From contig NW_014011979.1 of the NCBI RefSeq assembly GCF_000611645.1, forward strand, positions 1-12,642: a stretch of 12,642 bases of DNA, given 5' to 3'. Shown in pieces: positions 1 through 7,584 of this stretch (position 1 is the stretch's first letter; each line of letters starts with the position of its first letter). The notes below the pieces were generated by a model, which did no database searches, was not told the DNA's origin, and saw only the letters and a list, made by a program, of their open reading frames with translations. A program made the position numbers and the translations under genes. Origin of the DNA: Monoraphidium neglectum (taxonomy: Eukaryota; Chlorophyta; Chlorophyceae; Sphaeropleales; Selenastraceae).

Positions 1-3000
1 GCACCGTCGCCGCCGCCGGCGCGTCCCCGCGCGCCGGGGCGATCACGCCGACCTGCTGGTGCGGGGGCGGCGGCTGGGAGCCGGCCCCGCGCGGCGGCGG
101 GGGCTGGCCGGGGGGCGGGGCGGCGGGCGCGGCGCCGGAGCGCGCGAGGGCGTCTGCGTACGACTGCGCGGCGGCGAGGGGGTTTGGATGTTTGGCGTTG
201 GCCGGGTTCAGGATTTATGTATGCGTGGGTAGTTTATGCGTTTGCGCAAGGGGGCCGACGAAAGCCGAGGGCTGGCCCAGTGGCCCAGCTGCACAGACGC
301 CTTCACTAAAGAGGCGTGAGCGTGGCTCAGCTCCCAGCCAAACTGACACACAGGTGCGCGCGCGCGCACACACACACACACACTCACACACACACTCAAC
401 ACACTCACACACACACTCTCTCTCTCTCAGTCGCTCTCTATCTTGCTTACACGCCCAAGCACACGCGCACGCCGACACACAACCATCTCATGCACCCCCT
501 GCACATGCACCATACGCTGACCAAGCCCATCGCCCCGCCCACCTGCATGAGCTGCTGGAATATGGCGCACAGCGCCCCCTGCTCCAGCGGCTCCTGCAGC
601 GCGGCGCGGCACACCCCCAGCAGCAGCGACCGCGGGTCCGCCGCCGCCGCCGCCCCCACAGCCCCGCCCGCAGCAGGCCCTGGGGTTGCGGGCCCTGAAG
701 CGGCCGCGGCCGCCGCCGCGGCGGGCGAGGGGCGGCGGCGCTGCAGGAAGCCGACGAGGGCGGGCCAGTCCGAGACGGAGTCCGAGATCGCGGCGAGATC
801 GAGATTCAGTCTGTGCAGGCGGTGCCCGCTCGTATCCAGCACCAGATTCGGCATGACCAGCCGCCACCCCGGCGTGTGCAGAGCCTCGGACGACTCGTAC
901 ACAGGGGGCGGCGCAGCCCCGCCCGCGCCGCTGCCCGCGCGGGACAGGCGGCCGCCGCCGCTGGGCTCCCCCGTGGCAGAGGCGGGGCCGGGCGCGCGCG
1001 AGAGGCGCCGCAGCGGCAGCGGGCCAGTCAGCGGCTGGCGGCCGGGGGGGGCGACGTCAGCCAGGACGGCGACGGCGGCTGAGGGGTAGTGCATGACGAG
1101 GACGTTGTCAACAACAGACAGGTCCACCTGGCGTTTCAAATCGCATTGTGTTTGCAGAGCAATCAACGGTGCACTGAAGAAAGATCGCTGGAGGTGCGGA
1201 GAGAGAAGGGAAGCGCGCAGCTGCCGCCATGTCGACCGCCACAAGCGGGACCGGGCGCCGCTTGGAAAAACGCTCCCTGCATCCACATTTGAAAAGCTGC
1301 AGCGGTGCCCACCTGCGTGATCAAGTAGGTCACACACAGCTGATCCCCCACACACACCTGCGGGTTCACGAGATCGTACAGCCGCTCCAGCAGCAGGGTG
1401 TCCGAATAAAAGCGGTACAGCTCCAGCCGGGCCCCTGCACCAGAACCGCCGCCACCATCAGGCGCACCGCCGCCGCCGCGCCGCGCAACGTGCGCCAGGT
1501 ACACCCGGCCGTACATCCGCAGCAGCCACACGCCCGCCGCGCGCCGTGCAGCCTCCGACGCGCCGCATGCGCCGCACACACCGCAGCCGGCGCGCAGCGT
1601 GGGCGCGCCCGGCTGCTGCGCCGCCGGCTGCGCGTGCGGCGGCGGCGGCACCATTGACCCAATTGCTGGCGGCGCGACTGGCGTCACCTCAGCCCACAGC
1701 AGCCGCTGCGGCTGCTGCTGCTGCTGCTGCCGCTGCTGCCCCAAAGCTTGCCCCCGCGCAGCCCCCGCCGCGCCCCCCGGCCCCGCGTCGGGCTGCGAGC
1801 CCAGGAACTCGCGCGCAGCCGCGGACGCCGGCAGGGGCCCGTGCAGCTCGAACACCGGCAGGTGGACGATGCCCGCAGTCGTGAACTGCCAGCTGGACAG
1901 CACCGGCGCGCCGCCGCCGTTCTGTGCCGCAGGGCCGCCCGGCGGCGCGCCGGCGCCGCCGCCGCCGCCGCCCACGATGAGCATTCGGGTTTCGTGCGTG
2001 TATAGGCACCACTCGCTGCGGCGGCGGACGCGCTGCTGCAGCTTCAGGCCCTGGCGCCTGCGGCCGGTCGGCGGGCGGGGTTTTCGCGGCCGGCGGCAGA
2101 GAGGGGGGACCTGCCTGAGTGTGTGTGCCCGGCAGCCTCCCAGGGGGAACACCCTCCGCCCCATGCGCAGCAAACAAGCAGGCGCGCGCGCGTGGCGGTG
2201 GCCCCGGCCCCCGGCCTGCCTCTCGGCCAGCGCGGGCGGCAGGGCGGCGCGGCTCACTTTGCGGCGAAGGTGTTGAGCTCCACCCCGCGGTCGGTGACCA
2301 CGACCACGTCGGCGCCGGGGGCGTCCGTGAAGAAGAAGCCCAGGATACGGTCGCGGCCCTGATGGGGGGTGGCGGTGGTGGTCTGTTCAAATTCAGGGCG
2401 CGCAAGCACCCGGGCTCAGGGTGCGGCCGCCGCTTGGGGCGGGCGGGGAGCTCTGGCGGGGGCGTCGCGGCCGCGAGTGCGGCACAGGCGGCGCTCCGGC
2501 TCCCAACTGGCGTGCCGCCCGGCCACACCTTGACACGCCCCCAGCTCGTCGAGTCGTCGCAGCCCACCAACCGGCGAGCCCTTGCATCCCACTCCTTGGG
2601 GGCGCCCCGGCTTGAGCGCCGTCGCGCGTGCTGAGCCCGGCCCCACCTTGTGCGTGCTGGCGACGAAGCAGTTGCCTGTGGCAAGGTCCACCAGCTCCAG
2701 CAGGCAGGGGGCGCGCTGCACCGCCAGCATGCGGTTGTCCAGCGACGGCCGCAGCGACAGAACGGGGGGACCATCCTGGGGGCGGGGCCGGCGCAGCGGG
2801 ACGTTGCGAACCGAGTTGCTAATCGCTGATTGGCGGGGCGCGCCCTGCAGATATCTGCTCATTTCGAGCACACACGGACAGTCGCCGCACCAGCCGCGCA
2901 CGCGCATGCCAGCGGTACGCGTGCGCGCCCATGCGCGCGGAGGCGCGCACGCGCACGCGCGCGCATACCTGCAGCGGGTACATCCACCTCAGCGCGCCGC

Positions 3001-3208
3001 CCTCGCATGCGTACGCAAACACGTGGCCGCCCTTGACGGCCAGCAGCTGCTGCGTCGCGTCGTCGAACGCGAGGTGGGTCAGGTCCTCCTGGGACAGGTC
3101 CACCCCCGCATCCATCAGGTACACGTGCGCCACAGCAGGCGGCGCGGGCACGGGCGCGGGCGCCGGCGCCGCCGGCCCTGCTGTCGCTGCGGCTGCTGCG
3201 CCGTCCAT
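1..3208 (-). CDS. RMC1: RMC1 (Mic1/Bulli/C18orf8) homologue, C-terminus off the window
   Basis: In animals RMC1 is the third subunit of the MON1-CCZ1 complex, the exchange factor for Rab7 on late endosomes; a plant homologue is annotated as Mic1-like. My exon model on the minus strand is 3208-2969, 2775-2647, 2358-2258, 2057-1358, 1127-543 and 163-1, with all splice phases compatible, giving 639 visible residues. Matches to the family run in order: the first strands ending KGGHVFAYACEGG, then PSLDNRMLAVQRA, then ILGFFFTDAPGADVVVVTD, then SEWCLYTHETRMLIV, then VDLSVVDNVLVMHYPSA, then WRLVMPNLVLDTSGHRLHRL. They form the N-terminal beta-propeller. A helical start follows (SLLLGVCRAALQEP) and SYADALARS corresponds to the family's AEQSYAMA region. 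The C-terminal Mic1 domain lies beyond position 1. The start has A at -3. Compared with human RMC1, exons 4-6 carry extra Gly, Gln and Pro tracts. The join from exon 5 to exon 6 (acceptor 166-164) is the least certain. Confidence 0.85.
357..429. repeat. CA/TC microsatellite in RMC1 intron 5
   Basis: An imperfect (CA)n run with interspersed CT, preceded by a short GC alternation and followed by (TC)n. It lies within intron 5 of RMC1 (542-164). On the transcribed strand it reads GA then GTGTG. Several frames stay open across it only because of the dinucleotide repeat, so it is not coding evidence. Confidence 0.9.
1711..1740 (-). repeat. CAG/CTG trinucleotide run encoding a glutamine tract in RMC1
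   Basis: A run of GCTGCTG on the plus strand reads as CAG codons in RMC1 exon 4, giving a Gln-rich stretch (GQQRQQQQQQPQ). It sits inside a low-complexity insertion between propeller strands. It is probably a flexible loop and prone to length change. Confidence 0.8.
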
Positions 3209-3328
3209 CCTTCTGATAGCTATGTCAATGAGGGTGGGAAAGGCTGAACCGGGCCCCCAGCCGCGGGACCAAGGTGTGCGCGAGCCAAGGTGGTAGCCTG
3301 GATCTGGATTATGCCGGATCAGATCAGA

Positions 3329-4205
3329 TCAGAGCTGCACCATGAAGCTCTTGATCTGCATGAGGAGGTCTGCCTTGACGCTGTCCGGCACAGCGGCGCG
3401 GCCCTGCGGGCACGGCGAGCAATTCGATGCGTGGTCAGGACAAGTCACACGTGCGCGTGCATGTTTATACGCATGGGCGATGACTGCGTTGGGCAGGGCG
3501 TAGGGCTGCAATGAGCGGTGCCAGCCCATTGCGCGATGCACGTGCATGCGTAAACCTCCATGCGCACGCATGGACCTCCGCACGAAATGCATAGAACGAC
3601 AACGTTTCCGGGCGAACGGCCCAGCAGTGCATGCGGGCCCCCCCATCGCACCTGCGGCCGCACGTGCCTAACGACGTCGTCTGCTGTGACGTTGTCGCGG
3701 CCCCGCTGCTGGATGTACTCTGGCGCGTGCAGCGGCGAGCGCGCGGAGCAATACAAAAGCGGCAGGAATCAGGCAAGAATTTCTACTGAGCTCGCAGCTG
3801 CGGGCCACTGTGCGTGCTGTCTGCACAGCATCGAAGCCATAGCGCCCTTTTCCCTGCGGCCTAGGCCCCTCAGTCCGCCCTGTTTCCCAGAGTCCGCGGG
3901 CCCGGCGCACCCCTGCAGCGCTGCTTGACGTCGTCGCGCCAGCCGCACTCGGTGAGCTTGTCGCGCAGCAGGCGCTTCAGCCGCTCGCGCTCTCCGGACC
4001 GGATGAGCTTGGCGCAGGCAAGGAGACCCAGGTGTGGCGAGCGTGGGCAGTGTCGGCGGGGGTGTTGCCGCAACGGCACAGTACGAGCAGCGGGCGCAGC
4101 GCGTCGACCGCGCACCTCGTGGCGGATTTTGGCCTCCAAGCTGACCTCCCGCGCAGCTGCTGATGCCTCTTCCTCCTTTGCGTCGTTTTTGACTCGGCTA
4201 GACAT
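3329..4205 (-). CDS. ENY2: ENY2/Sus1, SAGA deubiquitinase-module and TREX-2 subunit
   Basis: ENY2 is a small all-helical protein shared by the SAGA histone H2B deubiquitinase module and the TREX-2 mRNA-export complex at the nuclear pore. The exons are 4205-4116, 4007-3911, 3719-3652 and 3403-3329, in phases 0, 1 and 0, giving 109 residues (human ENY2 has 101). The family core is clear: IRHE joined to [18 protein letters not shown], then [14 protein letters not shown], then [17 protein letters not shown], then [14 protein letters not shown] and QIKSFMVQL before TGA. The Glu of EYIQQ is split over intron 2, and the spacing from KQRC to NVT equals that in human ENY2, which supports both junctions. 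An in-frame ATG 11 codons upstream (4238) exists, but the 4205 start gives the expected short N-terminus, an acidic/Lys stretch. Intron 1 is a 108-nt stop-free intron with an AAG acceptor. RMC1 starts 120 bp downstream on the same strand. Confidence 0.93.
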
Positions 4206-4300
4206 GGCTGCTGGCCATCCGGGCTCACGAGTTTGCAACCTGAAGAGTCTGCGTGGCTAGATCACAAGAAATGTCGTCACTAATGAGCAAGGTGCGTGCA

Positions 4301-4308
4301 ATTATATA
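4301..4308 (-). promoter_or_regulatory. TATA-like box for ENY2
   Basis: On the minus strand the sequence reads TATATAAT about 97-103 bp upstream of the ENY2 ATG. With transcription starting about 30 bp downstream, the 5' leader would be roughly 70 nt. The motif is nearly symmetrical (plus strand ATTATATAAA), so the direction is inferred from its position. Confidence 0.5.
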
Positions 4309-5423
4309 AAAACGTGTTGTAATTGTGCAGTTGCAGTGAAAGGAGTATCATATACTCGCTCCCCTGCCATTTGCAAGCAAAGCCAACGAGCCAATCTGCA
4401 GTCATCTCAAGCAAGCAGACAGCGCTGCAGTACGGTTGCAAATCTAGCGGTAATATCGAATGACCTGCTGCCGAGTGCTGCGTGAGATATCTACACATGG
4501 TTGGGTGGCGGTTGCATGATTGTAACCCCCGAGCGTAGGCCGGCACACCCGCCGACCCTTGTACGGGCGGCCTCCTGTGCTGACCTGCCCCTCTATGATG
4601 CGCTGGAGGTAGAACAAGGAGCAGGCGTTGCTCTTTGCATTGCTAACATGGGCGTTGGCCGCAGCCGCGCAGATGGGCAGGCACGCGGAGGTGTGGAGCG
4701 AGGAACGAAAGGCGGGTGCAACTATGCTAGCAACGGGCCTGGATGTTGGCATTGCACCCTGGCCAGAAACTGCGTTGTGTCAGCCGCAACGCACCCAGCT
4801 GCCCAAGGCCTTTCAGCATCGATGGTAAGAATGCTTGTTGGTTGCTGCAGTACCACAGTAGGTGTCACTGCACACTCAGCACATCCACCACATTCACCTT
4901 CATCTAGGGACAATGCCACTACCTGCCCCTTGCACACGTGGACACCCGGCCTGTCAGGCGTTGGTTCTTCTTTCAAATTACCTCGTTTGCAACTCAGCAT
5001 CCTGGCTTTGCCCCCCTTGTTGGGTCTGCTTTGCACATCGCGTCCCCACGCCCGATGTTTGCCATCGTTAGCGTCGCCGCCGCAGCCGGCCAGCGCTTCA
5101 GGGTTTCGTCATGCGGACGGCGGCCCGCACCATGTTCCTAGGCCTGCTCTTCGCACCGGCTAATCAGTTCCGAGCCTCTTCCCCTGCTATCCTACTCAGA
5201 AAATGTGGCCTCTTTGCCATTTTTAGAGGAGAATGGCAAGATAATGGAGCTGAAACAACCCAGCTGTTGCCGTATTTGTGGCGGGCGCCTTGACAGCTTG
5301 AGCTGGGCGCAGCAGGGCTGAGGCCGTCTGAGAGTGGCCTGCAGTGTGTACCGGTACCGTACGCGCTTTGGGGGCTGGCAGCTCATGCTGGGTGGCCACT
5401 CCTTGTCAAACTCAGACTTCCTT
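4309..5423. other. Gene-poor stretch without recognisable coding sequence
   Basis: About 1.1 kb of lower GC content between the ENY2 promoter and the upstream region of the Cys-rich small gene. Open frames occur on both strands (for example plus 4501-5163 and minus 4444-4752), but none has a recognisable motif, consistent codon use or good splice borders. A TGTAA lies at 4318-4322 on the plus strand with no gene before it. I see nothing I can assign. Confidence 0.5.
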
Positions 5424-5431
5424 TGACGTCA
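5424..5431. promoter_or_regulatory. TGACGTCA palindrome (bZIP/CREB-type site)
   Basis: A perfect 8-bp palindrome of the type bound by bZIP factors. It lies about 105 bp before the TATA-like box and about 220 bp before the ATG of the Cys-rich small frame, a sensible place for a promoter element. One 8-mer can occur by chance. Confidence 0.3.
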
Positions 5432-5532
5432 GGAGCATCACACATCGGCCCAAGGTTCGTACTCACCGGGTTCTCACTCGATTTCGCAGAGTTCTGCAAA
5501 AGTGTGAGATGTCTTCCCGCGGCCCTGGCCCG

Positions 5533-5539
5533 ATAAAAG
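5533..5539 (+). promoter_or_regulatory. TATA-like box upstream of the Cys-rich small gene
   Basis: The sequence CGATAAAAGCC sits about 115 bp before the ATG at 5652. Transcription starting about 30 bp downstream would give a leader of about 85-90 nt. The flanks are A/C-rich. Confidence 0.4.
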
Positions 5540-5651
5540 CCAAAGAACAAAAACCAAACAGCGTCACTGGTTCGAATCACAACCCTCTGCCCGCTCTCCT
5601 CATAACCACCACTTTCAGACCCCCTGTCGCCATCGCTGCGTGCCACTGACA

Positions 5652-5759
5652 ATGATCGGCAAGTGCCTTGCTGCTATGTGCGGCTGCATCGCTGCGATCT
5701 GCTGCTGCGGCGCCTGCTGCGTTGAGGAGACCGTTGAGGAGGTCGTCAAGTACGCCTGA
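5652..5759 (+). CDS. Small cysteine-rich, probably membrane-associated protein (35 aa)
   Basis: A 35-codon frame starting MIGKCLAAMCGC and ending VKYA before TGA. It has eight cysteines (5, 10, 12, 17, 18, 19, 22, 23) in a hydrophobic N-terminal two-thirds, and an acidic tail (VEETVEEVV). Nearly every codon ends in C, G or T and none in A (GAG, AAG, GTC, ATC, TAC, TGC), as in well-expressed algal genes. The ATG has A at -3. A TATA-like box and a bZIP-type palindrome lie upstream, and a TGTAA follows at 6079. The CLAAMCGC...CCC pattern resembles the Cys-rich transmembrane (CYSTM) module of small stress proteins, but that module is normally C-terminal and follows a Gly/Pro/Gln-rich region, which is missing here. 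The frame stays open upstream to a possible acceptor (cttTCAG ending at 5618), so an upstream exon cannot be excluded. Function unknown. Confidence 0.5.
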   Translation: MIGKCLAAMCGCIAAICCCGACCVEETVEEVVKYA

Positions 5760-7467
5760 CAAGCCACCGGCGGGGCCTCCTCAGGCGCTGCACACTGCGG
5801 CCGGCACACCTGGCATCACTTGCTCTGTGTGTATGACCAGAGGGAGGCGATTTCCCTGTGAAGCATTGTGACTGGTAACCCCCTTTCAAGCAATCTCCTG
5901 TCTTCAGCATTTGAATTTTCAACTGTGAAACCTGCGGCTTGTATTCGGCTGTTGGCGCGGCTTGCGCTCAACCCCGCCGCTGTCAGCCATGACGTTTCTT
6001 GTTGCGTTGATGCTGGCTACCCCGAAGAACAAATCTCCGCGCTGTGCAGCGCCGAAAGGCGGTGCCGCATGTTCAATTTGTAACAACCTGACAAAGTTCA
6101 GCAGAACCGGTTGCCGGGCGACAGACAGGGGGCTTGCATGGCGATGTACTGACTCCCAGGTGCCGGGACGGCTGTCCTTCTTGCGGCCTTGGGGCAGCCT
6201 TGAGGCGCAGGGCGTGGAGGCACACCCAGGGATGGTGATTGCGGCGCTTTGATGTGCTACGGAGCCGGGGCCGCGGGCGTGCCTGGCGCTTGAGTGGCTG
6301 GCTGCCCTTTTGTGCTGCTGCTGCAACAGGCAACGGGGTGGCTTCCGGAGGCACGGGATGTCGGCCATGGGTGGGGCAGCAATGCGCGACAGGTGCGAGG
6401 TGGTATTGTAAGGCGTCAGGGTTCCTTATGCCATGTGACTGATCAAGCAAGGCGGCTTGGGTGCCTTTTGGCCGGGGCTTGTAAGCACTACGGCACCGAT
6501 GGGCTGCTGAGGTCAGGAATGGCGCGCGCAATAGCAAGCATAGCAATGGGATCCCAGGGGCGGATCATTGTGGGCCAGGAATCAAGGTAGCACCGGTGGC
6601 GATGACTACGACTTCCCTGTCACTTATTGGTCCGTTGCTCTCAAAGATGGTATCGTGCAACGGCTCAGTGCGCTGCCCCAGAGGCCGACAAGCGCGTCAA
6701 GCGAGCACCCGACAACGACGGTCAAACGTCAAACAGGTGGCACAGCCCAGCAGCGAGCTCACGGCTCGTCCCTCGCTGGCGCACCTGGACGATCATCACT
6801 GCACCTGGATTGAGTTGGACATGCAGACCCAGAGCCCGGCGCATGGGTCTGGTGCATGGCGTCCGCGGCTCTTGCTGGACCGCTGAGTGATTTCGCAGGG
6901 GTCAGCCGCACCCGCACTCCAGCCCCTGACGCCGAGGCCGCCCCGCCGCAAAGCCGGTGATTCGCGGTGCGCATGTCCCCTGGGTACCAGATGAGACAAA
7001 GCTCCTGGGTGGTTTGCTGTGCTTTGCAGCTGGACAGACTGCATCAAACACAACGCACCCATCTGGGACGGGTAGCCAGTGTTGAGATTTAATTACTCGG
7101 GCAATTGGCATGGACATGATGCTGCGTCTCCCTGGCATAGAATGGAACCACGTGTCATAAACAGATCGGTGATGTCAGATGACAGGGGTCCGTGCCTCAA
7201 CTCCGGTGGCCCACCTCTGGGACAGTTGAGGGAGCTGCAGACCAATGCTGGTCACCTGGTGACACTTGCATCTGCACTCTGCAGAGCAACATGCCATCCC
7301 ACCCGCAAGCTGGAAATCTTATCGTAGTATTCATGCAAAAGGGTGGGCCTTCTCGGCAGCGATCCGATCAACACACCCACAGCCACGATACTGTAGTCTG
7401 AGTAGACGTTAGAGATCAAGCATCAGAAGCGCCCAAAATAAATTTCACAATAACAAAGCCATCTGGC
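5760..7467. other. Unassigned 1.7-kb stretch, presumed 3' UTR plus intergenic DNA
   Basis: After the Cys-rich small frame comes sequence compatible with a 3' UTR as far as the TGTAA at 6079. I recognise no protein in the remainder. Two short segments with coding-like composition have splice-like borders on the plus strand (6682-6736 and 6899-6956), but they cannot be linked into a gene. A G-box (CACGTG) lies near 7150. The last 50 bp before 7468 are A/T-rich and could be the core promoter of the following gene. Confidence 0.4.
6079..6083 (+). terminator. TGTAA polyadenylation signal (candidate)
   Basis: UGUAA is the usual green-algal polyadenylation signal. This copy lies 320 bp after the stop of the Cys-rich small frame in a locally A/T-rich spot, as expected for its 3' end. 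The five-base motif alone is weak evidence. Confidence 0.35.
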
Positions 7468-7584
7468 ATGATTCTTCATCGCTTGCAAGCCGTTGTGCAG
7501 ACCGCTCGACACGGCGACTCCGCACCTGGCTCGTGGCGCCGAGTGCGCGTCGCTACGCTCGGCACGTCCGCCGCCGTGGCATGC

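Noticed and set aside
358..429. Possible CRISPR-like or regularly spaced repeat
   Set aside because: Simple dinucleotide repeat without spacers.
192..1355. Long open frames on both strands across 192-1355
   Set aside because: They are shadows of RMC1 exon 5 and of the CA microsatellite, with low-complexity His/Thr and Arg/Ala translations. Only the minus frame in 1127-543 matches the family.
4501..5163. 220-codon open frame on the plus strand
   Set aside because: Mixed composition, no motif and no codon bias. It is probably chance in a region of moderate GC.
5568..5584. GGTTCGAATC, resembling a tRNA T-loop
   Set aside because: The flanking bases cannot pair into a T stem, and no anticodon or D arm fits upstream.
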